From assembly GCF_008386315.1 (NCBI RefSeq), contig NZ_CP043808.1:124001-188000 (forward strand): a stretch of 64,000 bases of DNA, in the 5' to 3' direction. Source of the DNA: Serinicoccus marinus DSM 15273 (lineage in GTDB: Bacteria; Actinomycetota; Actinomycetes; Actinomycetales; Dermatophilaceae). This document shows positions 42,475 to 51,796 of this stretch, piece after piece. A program made the position numbers and the translations under genes. The notes beneath the pieces are model-generated. The model searched no databases. It was not told the DNA's origin and was given only the letters and a program-made list of their open reading frames with translations. The first letter of the stretch is position 1; each line of letters starts with the position of its first letter.

Positions 42475-43683
42475 GTGGATCCGATCCGAAACCCATATGC
42501 CCCTGGGGCGGGCCAGCGCCCGCCCGAGCTCGCCGGCCGCGACGAGCAGCTCGACCGCTTCGGCGTCGTGCTGGAGCGCATCGCCCGCGGTCGCCCCGAA
42601 CGCTCGATGGTGCTCACCGGCCTGCGCGGCGTCGGCAAGACGGTCCTGCTCAACGCGTTGCGGGGCACCGCGGTGCGCGGCCGGTGGGGGACGGGGAAGT
42701 ACGAGGCGCGGCCGGAGCAGGGGATGCGCCGCCCCATGGCCGCCGCGCTGCACGTCGCGGTGCGCGAGCTGGGGCACCCGCAGGGCGACGAGGTGGACCA
42801 CGTGCTGGGCGTCATCAAGGCGTTCGCGCAGAAGGACCAGCCGGGCGCCAAGCTACGGGACCGGTGGAACCCGGGCATCGACGCTCCCGCCGTCACCGGA
42901 CGGGCCGACTCCGGCGACATCGAGATCGACCTGGTCGAGCTCTTCTCCGACGTGGGCGGGCTCGCGGCCGACGTCGGCAAGGGAGTCGCCGTCTTCATCG
43001 ACGAGATGCAGGACCTGCAGCCCGAGGACGTCTCGGCGATCTGCGCGGCGTGTCACGAGCTGAGCCAGTCGGCGCTGCCGGTGATCGTCGTCGGCGCCGG
43101 GCTGCCGCACCTGCCCGCGGTGCTCTCCGCGAGCAAGTCCTACTCCGAGCGGCTCTTCCGCTACACCCGCATCGACCGGCTCTCGCGCGAGCAGGCCGAG
43201 CGGGCGCTGCAGCTGCCGGCGGAGGACGAGGACGCCGCGTGGTCCGTCGAGGCGCTGGAGGCGATGTATGCCGCGACCGGCGGCTACCCCTACTTCCTGC
43301 AGGCCTACGGCAAGGAGGTGTGGGACCTGGCACCGGAGTCGCCGATCAGCGCCGAGGACGTCCGGGTCGCCGGGCCCGAGGCGGAGGCCGAGCTGGCCGT
43401 CGGCTTCTTCGGGAGCCGCTACGAGCGGGCCACGCCGGGGGAGCGGGAGTACCTCCGGGCGATGGCCGACCTCGCCGCCGAGCGGGCGGACTCGGGCGAC
43501 GAGCTGGACGACATCGAGTCGGTCGCGACCTCCGACATCGCCACCCACCTGGGCCGCAAGCCGCAGTCGCTCTCACCCGCCCGAGACGCGCTGCTCAAGA
43601 AGGGGCTGATCTACTCCGGCGAGCGGGGCCGCATCGCCTTCACCGTGCCCCACTTCGGGAGGTACCTGCGCGAGCACACGTGA
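42475..43683 (+). CDS. AAA/ORC-type P-loop ATPase
   Basis: This 402-residue ATPase has Walker A GLRGVGKT (about 49-56) and Walker B VAVFIDEMQDL (about 176-186). A C-terminal winged-helix-like region (ATHLGRKPQSLSPARDALLKKGLIY) follows, as in archaeal-type or ORC/Cdc6-like stand-alone ATPases. It starts at GTG 42475 after its own short promoter region. Its link with the WXG100 system is only positional. Confidence 0.75.
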   Translation: MDPIRNPYAPGAGQRPPELAGRDEQLDRFGVVLERIARGRPERSMVLTGLRGVGKTVLLNALRGTAVRGRWGTGKYEARPEQGMRRPMAAALHVAVRELGHPQGDEVDHVLGVIKAFAQKDQPGAKLRDRWNPGIDAPAVTGRADSGDIEIDLVELFSDVGGLAADVGKGVAVFIDEMQDLQPEDVSAICAACHELSQSALPVIVVGAGLPHLPAVLSASKSYSERLFRYTRIDRLSREQAERALQLPAEDEDAAWSVEALEAMYAATGGYPYFLQAYGKEVWDLAPESPISAEDVRVAGPEAEAELAVGFFGSRYERATPGEREYLRAMADLAAERADSGDELDDIESVATSDIATHLGRKPQSLSPARDALLKKGLIYSGERGRIAFTVPHFGRYLREHT

Positions 43684-43684
43684 T

Positions 43685-43716
43685 CGCGGTCGGCGGGACG
43701 TCAGCCCGCGACCGCG
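43685..43716. terminator. Bidirectional hairpin terminator
   Basis: Arms 43685-43697 and 43705-43716 pair over 12 bp with one bulged G. It starts just after the stop of the AAA gene and overlaps the end of the minus-strand methyltransferase relic, so it can stop transcription from both sides. Confidence 0.5.
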
Positions 43717-44109
43717 GGGCGCCGGGCGACCATCAGGTGGCGGGTGGAGTGGGCGACGAAGGGCTCGCCCCGCCGCAGCTGTGCGTCCAGACGGCGCAGC
43801 GGCTCGGCATACCGCTCGATGTCGAAGTCCGGCACCCACCAGACGCACGTGCGCAGGGTCCACACCACCGCGCCGATGTCGTGGAACACCATCCTGCAGC
43901 GAGCGGTGCGGAGGTCGTCGACGCGCAGCCCGGCCTGCTCGGCACCGGCGACCTCGTGGACCGGGTCACGCCCCTGGCGTGACTCCGGGAGCGGTCCGAG
44001 GAAGAACTCGATGAGCTCGAACGCCGTGGCAGGCCCCACGTGCTGGGCGAGGTACTCGCCGCCCGGCCGCAGGACCCGGTGGATCTCGGGCCAGTCCGGG
44101 CTCGTGCCC
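43701..44109 (-). pseudogene. 5'-truncated SAM-dependent methyltransferase
   Basis: On the minus strand a frame ending at 43701 matches the C-terminal third of a class I methyltransferase: EIHRVLRPGGEYLAQHVGP, FELIEFFLGPLPE, ARCRMVFHDIGAVVWTLR and FVAHSTRHLMVARR. The N-terminal part with the SAM-binding GxGxG motif is absent. The match begins directly at the 3' end of the dienelactone-hydrolase gene, in a different frame and without a start. A deletion probably joined the two. It is not expected to be functional. Confidence 0.7.
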
Positions 44110-44679
44110 TCAGACAGTGGTGAGGAACTGCTGCACCCGGTCCAGCAGCAGCGCTGACGCTTCTGCGTCGTAGGCCGCCAGCGAGCTGTCGGTGAAGAGG
44201 TGCGCGTCCCCCGGGTAGACGAAGAGCTCCGCCACCGGCGTGGACCCGGCGAGCTCGCGTGCCGAAGGAAGGTCCTCGTCGAAGAACTCGTCGCCCTGCA
44301 TGCCGTGGATCTGGGCCGGCACACCTTCCGGCCAGCGCTCGCCGAACTCGCTCACCGGCAGGCAGGAGTGCAGCAGCAGGGCCCCGTGCGCTCCGGGGTC
44401 GGTCTGCGCGAGCCGTTGCGCGATCGTCACCCCGAAGGACATGCCGGCATGGACCAGCCCGGGCCCCAGATCCTCCGCCGCGGCGGCGCCGCGCTCGCGG
44501 AGCACGTCGAAGCCGGTCTCCTGCGCGAAGGCGAAGCCCTCCTCGATGCTGTCGAAGGTGCGCCCTTCGAAGAGGTCCGGCGTGTGGACGGTATGCCCGG
44601 CGCCCCGCAGCTCGTCGGCGAAGGCCTGCACGCCGGGCGTCAGGCCCTGGATGTGGTGGTGGAGCAGGATCTCGGCCAT
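44110..44679 (-). CDS. Dienelactone hydrolase family protein
   Basis: This 189-residue alpha/beta hydrolase starts MAEILLHHHIQGL. The nucleophile elbow is GMSFG (about 79-83) with Ser where classical dienelactone hydrolases have Cys. The acid region DEDLPS and the catalytic His (YPGDAHLFTD) are present. It is of normal length for the small DLH subgroup. The substrate is unknown. The methyltransferase relic begins at its stop codon. Confidence 0.82.
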   Translation of the reverse strand: MAEILLHHHIQGLTPGVQAFADELRGAGHTVHTPDLFEGRTFDSIEEGFAFAQETGFDVLRERGAAAAEDLGPGLVHAGMSFGVTIAQRLAQTDPGAHGALLLHSCLPVSEFGERWPEGVPAQIHGMQGDEFFDEDLPSARELAGSTPVAELFVYPGDAHLFTDSSLAAYDAEASALLLDRVQQFLTTV

Positions 44680-44807
44680 CGGTGTCCCCAGTGATCGATC
44701 GACAGGTGTCAGCTGGTCGAGACGCTAGCGCTCGCGCTGATGTCCGCCCCGCACGAGCCCGAGGAGCCGGTCGAGCCGGCGCCCCGCCCCGGTAGGATCC
44801 GGTCGTC

Positions 44808-46859
44808 GTGGAAGGCTTCGGAGTCTCGGCGGTGCTGGCCGTGCTGATCGGGGCGATGCTGCTGCCCGTCCTGCTCATCCCCTACGTCGCGTGGAGCTAC
44901 CGCCGCGGCACCGCCGGACCTGGACGGGCCGCGCTCGCCGCCGCCGGGGTGATCTACGCGATGGCGCTGTGGACCTACACGATCGTCCCGCTGCCGGCGC
45001 CGGGTGAGTTGGTGTGCAGCGGGGCCGCCGGTGTCCAGCTGGTTCCCCTGCGCTTCCTCGCCGACATCGACTGGTCGAGCGGCCTCGGGGTGCTGACCGA
45101 CCGGGCACTGCTGCAGGTGGTGCTCAACGTCGTGCTCTTCGTCCCCCTCGGTGCCTTCCTGGGACACCTGGCACGGTCCGGCCGGGCGGTCACCCTGGTC
45201 ACCGGCTTCCTCGTCTCGCTCGGCATCGAGCTCACCCAGCTCACCGGGATCTGGTGGGTGTATCCCTGCAGCTTCCGCGTCTTCGACGTCGATGACCTCC
45301 TCGCCAACACGACCGGCGCCGGGCTCGGTCTGCTCCTGGTGCCGCTCCTCGCCCGGGTGCCCGGCCAGCAGACCCGCGAGCCCGCGGCCCCCGCCCCCGT
45401 GCGTCCGCCGCGGCGTCTGCTCGGCATGGTCCTGGACGTCGTCGCGGTGGTGCTCCTGGCCGGCGCGGTCGAGGTCGCGGTGCGTGCGGTGGTGCTGTCC
45501 CGGGGCGGTGAGGTGGGCCGGCTCGAGCCGTCACTCGGGGTGACGGTCGGGATCGCCAGCGCCGTGATGCTGTTGCTCGTCTGGCCGTTGCTCCGCGATG
45601 GCTCTACCCCGGGGCAGCGCGCGGTGCTGCTGCGCACGATCCGGCCGGACGGCACCGGCCCGAGGGCCCACCAGGTCCTGATCCGCTTCCTCGTGGGCAG
45701 CGGTGGCTATCTCACGCTGCGTGCGGTCGCCGACGCCGTGGCCGGACCGGTCCTCGAGCCGCTCGCCCAGGCGTGGGCGGTCCTCAGCGTCGTCGTCGTC
45801 CTCGCCGTGCACACGCGCGGTGTCTCGGGGTATGCCGCCGGCACGCTCCAGGCGGACGTGCGGGAGCGCACCGCGCAGGCGCCCTGGTCGGACCCCGTCG
45901 ACCCGCGTCAGCTGAGCTCGGCCGTCCTCGCCGTCGGCGGGACGGTCTACCTCGGCCTCATGCTGTTCGTCGCGGTCGCAGCGGTGTCTCCCGGCGTCGG
46001 CCTCGGGATCGGCCTCGTCCTCCTCGCACTGCTCGCTGGGGCCAGCGTGCTGCTGGCCGGCTACGTGCTGACGCTCGGGGTCGTGGTCGTGCGCCGCGAG
46101 GGCCCAAGCCTGGGCAACGGGCTGGCGCTGCTCGCCGTCGCGGGAGTCCTCGCCCTGCTGGCCGGGGTGGCGCTCGCCTGGTGGACCGGCTGGCCCTGGC
46201 TCGCGGTCGTCAGCGCCGCCGGGGTCACGGTCTCGGGCTACCTCGGCTTCCTCTTCCTGGCTTTCCTGCTCTACGGCCAGGTGTATGCCCGCCGTGCGGT
46301 CGAACCCGGCGTGGACGCCGTCGTCGTGCTCGGCTCGCGCATCTTCGGTGAGCATGTTCCGCCGCTGCTGCGCGCCCGCATCGACCGTGGGGTCGAGGTG
46401 TACGACGAGCAGCGGTCGCAGGGGCATACCCCGGTCTTCGTGCTGTCCGGGGGGCAGGGGTCCGACGAGCCGATGCCCGAGGCGCAGGCGATGGCGGCCT
46501 ATGCCCGGGAGCGGGGCGTGGATCCGGAGGCCATCCGCGAGGAGCGTGCTTCCCTGAGCACCGAGCAGAACCTCACCCTGAGCCGCGAGCTGCTCGACGC
46601 CGAGGGCCGCGAGGGTCCCATGGTGGTGGCGACCAACAACTTCCATGCCTTCCGGGCCGCGATCATCGCGCGCGAGCTCGACATACGGGCCCAGGTCGTC
46701 GGGGCGCCGACCGCGCGGTTCTTCTTCCCGAGCGCCGTCTTGCGCGAGTTCGTGGGTGTGCTGTCGCGCCGTCGCCTGGTCCATCTCGGGGTGGTCGTGG
46801 CACTCGCGACGCTCAGCGGTGCGCTCGCCTGGCTCCTCACCGCCGCGCCCCTGGGCTGA
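44808..46859 (+). CDS. VanZ-RDD-DUF218 (YdcF/SanA-like) fusion membrane protein
   Basis: This 683-residue protein combines three modules. Residues about 1-195 are VanZ-like (FVPLGAFLGHLAR, GIELTQL, DVDDLLANTTGAGLG). Residues about 200-345 resemble an RDD domain (LGMVLDVVAVVLLAG, PGQRAVLLRTIRPDG). Residues about 355-500 are a run of helices, and 500-683 form a DUF218/YdcF domain (DAVVVLGSRIFG, VLSGGQGSDEPMPEAQAMAAYA, ATNNFHAFRAAIIAREL). DUF218 proteins are linked to envelope permeability and vancomycin tolerance, and VanZ to glycopeptide resistance. GTG 44808 is chosen because the VanZ helices begin there. The three-way fusion in one reading frame looks intact. Confidence 0.78.
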   Translation: MEGFGVSAVLAVLIGAMLLPVLLIPYVAWSYRRGTAGPGRAALAAAGVIYAMALWTYTIVPLPAPGELVCSGAAGVQLVPLRFLADIDWSSGLGVLTDRALLQVVLNVVLFVPLGAFLGHLARSGRAVTLVTGFLVSLGIELTQLTGIWWVYPCSFRVFDVDDLLANTTGAGLGLLLVPLLARVPGQQTREPAAPAPVRPPRRLLGMVLDVVAVVLLAGAVEVAVRAVVLSRGGEVGRLEPSLGVTVGIASAVMLLLVWPLLRDGSTPGQRAVLLRTIRPDGTGPRAHQVLIRFLVGSGGYLTLRAVADAVAGPVLEPLAQAWAVLSVVVVLAVHTRGVSGYAAGTLQADVRERTAQAPWSDPVDPRQLSSAVLAVGGTVYLGLMLFVAVAAVSPGVGLGIGLVLLALLAGASVLLAGYVLTLGVVVVRREGPSLGNGLALLAVAGVLALLAGVALAWWTGWPWLAVVSAAGVTVSGYLGFLFLAFLLYGQVYARRAVEPGVDAVVVLGSRIFGEHVPPLLRARIDRGVEVYDEQRSQGHTPVFVLSGGQGSDEPMPEAQAMAAYARERGVDPEAIREERASLSTEQNLTLSRELLDAEGREGPMVVATNNFHAFRAAIIARELDIRAQVVGAPTARFFFPSAVLREFVGVLSRRRLVHLGVVVALATLSGALAWLLTAAPLG

Positions 46860-46887
46860 GGCGCACGGAGGCCAGGGTGCCCTTCGA

Positions 46888-46903
46888 CGTGAGGAGTCTC
46901 ACG
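46888..46903 (+). terminator. Short hairpin after the fusion gene
   Basis: A 6-bp perfect stem (CGTGAG/CTCACG) on a 4-base loop lies 29 bases past the VanZ-DUF218 stop. It is a weak terminator or part of the rpf leader. Confidence 0.35.
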
Positions 46904-46919
46904 CGGGCGCGCGACCCCG

Positions 46920-47913
<994 letters not shown>

Positions 47914-47921
47914 CCGCCCTC

Positions 47922-47938
47922 CCCGCCGCAGCGGCGGG
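47922..47938 (+). terminator. Hairpin terminator after rpf-like gene
   Basis: A 7-bp GC-only stem (CCCGCCG/CGGCGGG) on a 3-base loop lies 8 bases after the stop of the Rpf-like gene. Confidence 0.5.
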
Positions 47939-48020
47939 ACAGCTGAGTGGTCCGGCACCGCCGTCCACGTGCTCTCGCCCGTGGATCGCGGGGCCGGGCC
48001 ACCGGCATACCCGGGTCGCC

Positions 48021-48500
48021 TCAGGCGCTGCAGGTGCTCACGAGCTCCTCGAGCGCGGCCTGCGCGTCCGCGGTGTCGACGTCGGGGATGTCGATGACGT
48101 CCTCGGTGCGGGTGCCTGCTTCGACGACGGCGTCGTTGACCTCGGCGAGCGGGGCGTCGATCCGCTCGAGCAGCGCGGCGTGGTCCCCGTCGGCGCCCTC
48201 CGCGAGCGTCGACAGCCGCCCGGAGAGCAGGGTCACCTCGGAGAAGGAGACCGGGTCGAGGTCGTCGCCCGCGGCGACGACCTCCAGCTGGGTGGCCGCC
48301 CGCTCGTCCAGCGGGGTGCCCTGACCGGCGAGGAAGTCCTGACAGACGGGGTCGTCGGCGACCTCGCGCTCCGGCGCGGCCTCCTCGCTGGCGGTCGTGC
48401 CCTCCTGGGTCTCGCTCGGGGTGGTGCTCTCGTCGTCGGTCGAGCAGGCGGTGAGGACCGCCAGGCTCATCACGGTGGCCACGGTCAGGGCACGTCGCAT
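48021..48500 (-). CDS. Small lipoprotein of unknown function
   Basis: This 159-residue lipoprotein starts at ATG 48500 because GGAGGA lies about 9 bases upstream. Its signal MRRALTVATVMSLAVLTACS has the lipobox LTAC. The mature part is acidic and Thr/Glu-rich and then helical, with two Cys (PVCQDF and STCSA end) that probably pair. The family is not recognised. It is convergent with the Rpf-like gene. Confidence 0.75.
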   Translation of the reverse strand: MRRALTVATVMSLAVLTACSTDDESTTPSETQEGTTASEEAAPEREVADDPVCQDFLAGQGTPLDERAATQLEVVAAGDDLDPVSFSEVTLLSGRLSTLAEGADGDHAALLERIDAPLAEVNDAVVEAGTRTEDVIDIPDVDTADAQAALEELVSTCSA

Positions 48501-48637
48501 CGGTGGAATCCTCCTGGATCGGGTGGGACGCCGTCCGTCGTGGACGGCAGGAAGCCGCCGCGACCACGTGATCACAGGGGAGGGCCGGGGCGGGGAGTCA
48601 TTGTCTCCCACGCCCACGCGGGGTCACCGCGGGGGTC

Positions 48638-49141
48638 TCACCAGCCCTGCGTGCCAGCGCCGCCCTTGAACGGACCCTGCACCCGCGAGGTGATCCAGCC
48701 GCCGTAGAAGTCGCCCTCCTGCGGCACCACGCGCTCCCCGTCGACGAAGCAGCCGTCGTCGGGGGACGTCGCGCCGTCCACGACCCCCGGGGTGACCGCG
48801 GCGTAGTCGGCGATCTCCTCGAAGCCCGGCGCCGGGTCGGGGTAGGTCCAGGCCGCCCGGCTCAGCCGCTGCCCGTCGACGACCAGGTCGAAGTAGGTGG
48901 CTGACCCCTTGAACTCGCAGGTCGTGCGCCGGTTGTCCCGCGCCGGCTGCAGCGTCCCGGTGACGAAGGCCCCGAGCGGGAGGTAGTAGGTCGGCGGGTG
49001 TGAGGTCTCCAGCACCCGGATCGCCGCGACGGTCTCGGCGATCGTCTGCCCACCGACCCGGACCACGACGTGCTCCCCGCCGCTCGTGTCGAGCGCGGGC
49101 GGTCGCGGATAGTCCCAGACAGACTCGGTCGGTGCAGGCAT
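48638..49141 (-). CDS. DUF427 domain protein
   Basis: This 167-residue protein has typical DUF427 features: VWDYPRPP near the start, a VRVGGQTIAETVAA beta segment, THPPTYYLPL-like (SHPPTYYLPL), CEFKGSATYFD and WTYPDPAPGFEEIADYAA. The start at 49141 has a GGGGGT RBS. An in-frame ATG 12 bases further upstream is possible. Function unknown, fold beta-rich. A small GGGAG/CTCCC hairpin (48593-48609) lies beyond its stop. Confidence 0.82.
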   Translation of the reverse strand: MPAPTESVWDYPRPPALDTSGGEHVVVRVGGQTIAETVAAIRVLETSHPPTYYLPLGAFVTGTLQPARDNRRTTCEFKGSATYFDLVVDGQRLSRAAWTYPDPAPGFEEIADYAAVTPGVVDGATSPDDGCFVDGERVVPQEGDFYGGWITSRVQGPFKGGAGTQGW

Positions 49142-49191
49142 ACCCCCGACCATAGGGCGGCGGACGGGCCGCTGCCCAACCGACGCACGGC

Positions 49192-51174
49192 TCAGCGGCG
49201 GTCAGGCAGGGCCGCGGAGAGCGCCTCGCCGAGCGGTGCGGCCAGCTCCAGGGACCGGGTGCGGCTCAGGTGGTTGGTGTCGGTCCAGACGAGCACCCCG
49301 TCGTCGACCGCCGGGCACCACCCCTCCGGGCAGAGCCGGTCGCCCAGGTCGACCGCGAGCACCTGCGGTGCGTCGGCGAGCGCCCGGTCGACCGGGCCCG
49401 ACACCGCTGCCAGGGCCTGCGCGGCGGTGCGGCCGCAGCGGTCGACCTGTCTGGGGTGCTCGGCGACGCACTCGGGCACGTCGACGTCGAAGCGCGGGGT
49501 CGGCCGGATCGTCGCCAGTGCGGACCCGCCGGCGCCGAGCCCGTCCCAGGCGCGCACCATCCCCGCCGCCATGGGCTCGGTCACCTGCGCCGAGGGCACC
49601 ACCGCGTCCTCGATCCACAGCCGCGGGATCGGCACCTGCGCGGTGACGACGAGGTCCGGCGGGTCCTCGGTGACGGCGGCGGTCACCTCCTGCAGCCACT
49701 CGCGGCAGATCCACTTCGGCCGCTCCCCGGTCATGGGTATGACGTCGGCCGCCGGGCAGCCGGTGTGCGCCATGAGCTCCACCCGCCAGCCGCGCTCGGC
49801 GCCGGCCGCGGCCAGCGCCGGCATCCACATGGCCGCGTGCGAGTCCCCGACGAGCACGACCCGGGTGGTGCTGTCGACGTCCCCGTCGACGCAGACGGTC
49901 GCGCGCCCGGCGCCCGGGAGCGTGTCGCAGCCGTCGTAGAACGGGGTGTAGGCATCGTGCCGGGCCTCGGCCGGGCTCGGCTCCACCGCTGCCGCGGGGG
50001 AGAGCGGACCACCGGGCCCGAGCACCGGGACCGACGCCACCACCGCCGCGGCGCAGACGAGGCAGGCGACGGCATACCCCACGACCCACCGGGAGAGGCG
50101 GCGGGCGGTGGCCCGCACCGAGCCACGCGGGAGCCGCCCGCGGAAGGGCTGCTCGACGAAGCGGTAGGACAGCCAGGCGACGGGGAAGGACAGGCCCACC
50201 ACGAGGAGCCCGACCGGCCAGCCGAGCTCGCCGCCCTCGGTGAGGCCCGCCGCCGCGACGAGCAACGGCCAGTGCCAGAGGTAGAGCGAGTAGGACCAGT
50301 CGCCCACCCGCTGCGCCGGGCTCCAGGCCAGCACCCCGCGGGTGCCGCCGGTGACGAAGGGCCCGCCGAGCAGGACCGCCACGGTCCCCAGCGTGGGCAG
50401 CAGCGCGGCGGTCCCGGGGAAGGCGGTCGCCTCGTCGAGCAGGAAGGCCGAGGCGAGCACCGCGGCCAGGCCGCCCCAGACCAGGACCAGCGCCACCGTG
50501 CGTCCGGTCGCTCGGGCCGCCCACCACGGCCACAGCGACGCGAGGACCGCCCCGAGCGCGAGCTCCCAGACCCGCGTCGTGGTGACGAAGTAGGCGCCGC
50601 CGGGGTCCGCCTCCGACAGCCACGCCGACCAGCCGAGCGAGAGTGCGCCGAGGAGGCCGGCCAGCAGCGCGACCCGCCCGGCCGCTCGCAGCCGGGGCAC
50701 GGGCACCAGCGCGACGAGCGCCAGCAGGACCGGCCAGACGAAGTAGAACTGCTCCTCCACCGCCAGCGACCAGAAGTGCTGCAGCGGCGAGGGTGGGGAG
50801 TCCGCCGCGAGGTAGTCGACGGAGCGCTGCGCCAGCCGCCAGTTGACGAGGTAGACCGCGCTCGCTGCCACGTCCCCGGCGATCTCCCGCCAGCGGGTGA
50901 CCGGGAGCAGCGCGACGGTGATCAGCGCCACACCGAGCACCGTCACCCCGGCGGCGGGCAGCAGCCGCCGGGCCCGGCGCAGGTAGAACCGTGGCAGGTC
51001 CAGCCGGCCCTGCTCCTGCACCTCGGTGAGCAGGATCTGGGTCATGAGGAAGCCGGACACCACGAGGAAGACGTCGACCCCGACATACCCTCCGGTCAGC
51101 CCGGGGACCCCCGCGTGCCAGAGCAGCACCAGGACGACCGCCACCGCCCGGAGCGTCTGGATGTCTGCGCGCAT
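49192..51174 (-). CDS. OafA/YrhL-type acyltransferase with C-terminal SGNH domain
   Basis: This 660-residue protein begins with about ten membrane helices of the acyltransferase-3 family (RADIQTLRAVAVVLVLLWHAG, VSGFLMT, YLRRARRLLPA, SLAVEEQFYFVWP). From about residue 400 the extracellular SGNH/GDSL-like domain follows (VVLVGDSHAAMWMPAL, catalytic Ser; late TDTNHLS with the His). Such proteins O-acetylate cell-surface sugars or peptidoglycan. Length is normal for the fusion type. Confidence 0.88.
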   Translation of the reverse strand: MRADIQTLRAVAVVLVLLWHAGVPGLTGGYVGVDVFLVVSGFLMTQILLTEVQEQGRLDLPRFYLRRARRLLPAAGVTVLGVALITVALLPVTRWREIAGDVAASAVYLVNWRLAQRSVDYLAADSPPSPLQHFWSLAVEEQFYFVWPVLLALVALVPVPRLRAAGRVALLAGLLGALSLGWSAWLSEADPGGAYFVTTTRVWELALGAVLASLWPWWAARATGRTVALVLVWGGLAAVLASAFLLDEATAFPGTAALLPTLGTVAVLLGGPFVTGGTRGVLAWSPAQRVGDWSYSLYLWHWPLLVAAAGLTEGGELGWPVGLLVVGLSFPVAWLSYRFVEQPFRGRLPRGSVRATARRLSRWVVGYAVACLVCAAAVVASVPVLGPGGPLSPAAAVEPSPAEARHDAYTPFYDGCDTLPGAGRATVCVDGDVDSTTRVVLVGDSHAAMWMPALAAAGAERGWRVELMAHTGCPAADVIPMTGERPKWICREWLQEVTAAVTEDPPDLVVTAQVPIPRLWIEDAVVPSAQVTEPMAAGMVRAWDGLGAGGSALATIRPTPRFDVDVPECVAEHPRQVDRCGRTAAQALAAVSGPVDRALADAPQVLAVDLGDRLCPEGWCPAVDDGVLVWTDTNHLSRTRSLELAAPLGEALSAALPDRR

Positions 51175-51238
51175 GGGGAAGGTGCCCCGCCTCTCCTCGG
51201 TCAGCGCGCATCCTACGGGCAGCCACTACGCTGCACGA

Positions 51239-51766
51239 ATGGGTGAGCGAGAGGGCCGTGGCGTGGGTCGGCTGGGCCGGGTCCGCGAGCTGTTCGGCCG
51301 CTCTCGGGCGGGTCAGGACGAGCCGCGGGTGCGCGCGCTGCCGGACCCGGGGGAGAGCAGCGTCGAGGAGCTCCCCCTCACGCCGGAGTCGCGCCGCATC
51401 GACGAGGCGGAGCGGGCGCGGATCGACGCCGGCGTCGCCGCGGTGGAGGCCGAGGGGGTGGACGTCGACGACCTCACCTCCGTCGGGGCCGGTCTCGACC
51501 GCGCGCTCGCGGCCTGGGTGCAGCGGCGCGACGGGGGCCACGACCAGATCGTCGAGCGGTATGCCATGGCCGTGGGCGAGCACCTGCACCGCCGGACCGA
51601 CCTGGCCTGGGAGGTGGTGACCGACGTCTTCGGCACCGACCTGGCCGTCTGCGCGGGCGACTTCGTGGTCGTGCCGGCCAACCTCGTGGCGGTGCGCTGG
51701 ATGCGGCGGGAGAGCGGCTGGGTGCCGAAGGTGGTCGGGCACATCGTCGAGGTGCGCAGCCGCTGA
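51239..51766 (+). CDS. Hypothetical protein, DUF3806-like
   Basis: This 175-residue soluble protein has a charged N-terminus and a compact C-terminal domain (about 60-172, helices then WEVVTDVFGTDLAVCAGDFVVVPANLVAVRW). This resembles the DUF3806 family, whose function is unknown. There is no signal peptide. It is convergent with the potassium-channel gene, with 30 bases between the stops. Confidence 0.6.
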   Translation: MGEREGRGVGRLGRVRELFGRSRAGQDEPRVRALPDPGESSVEELPLTPESRRIDEAERARIDAGVAAVEAEGVDVDDLTSVGAGLDRALAAWVQRRDGGHDQIVERYAMAVGEHLHRRTDLAWEVVTDVFGTDLAVCAGDFVVVPANLVAVRWMRRESGWVPKVVGHIVEVRSR

Positions 51767-51770
51767 GCCC

Positions 51771-51795
51771 GGTCGACCAGGTCCCCTGGCGGACC
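51771..51795. terminator. Short bidirectional hairpin
   Basis: GGTC/GACC and CCAGG/CCTGG pair around a 3-base loop with a 2-base internal mismatch. It fills the gap between two convergent genes. Confidence 0.4.
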
Positions 51796-51796
51796 C

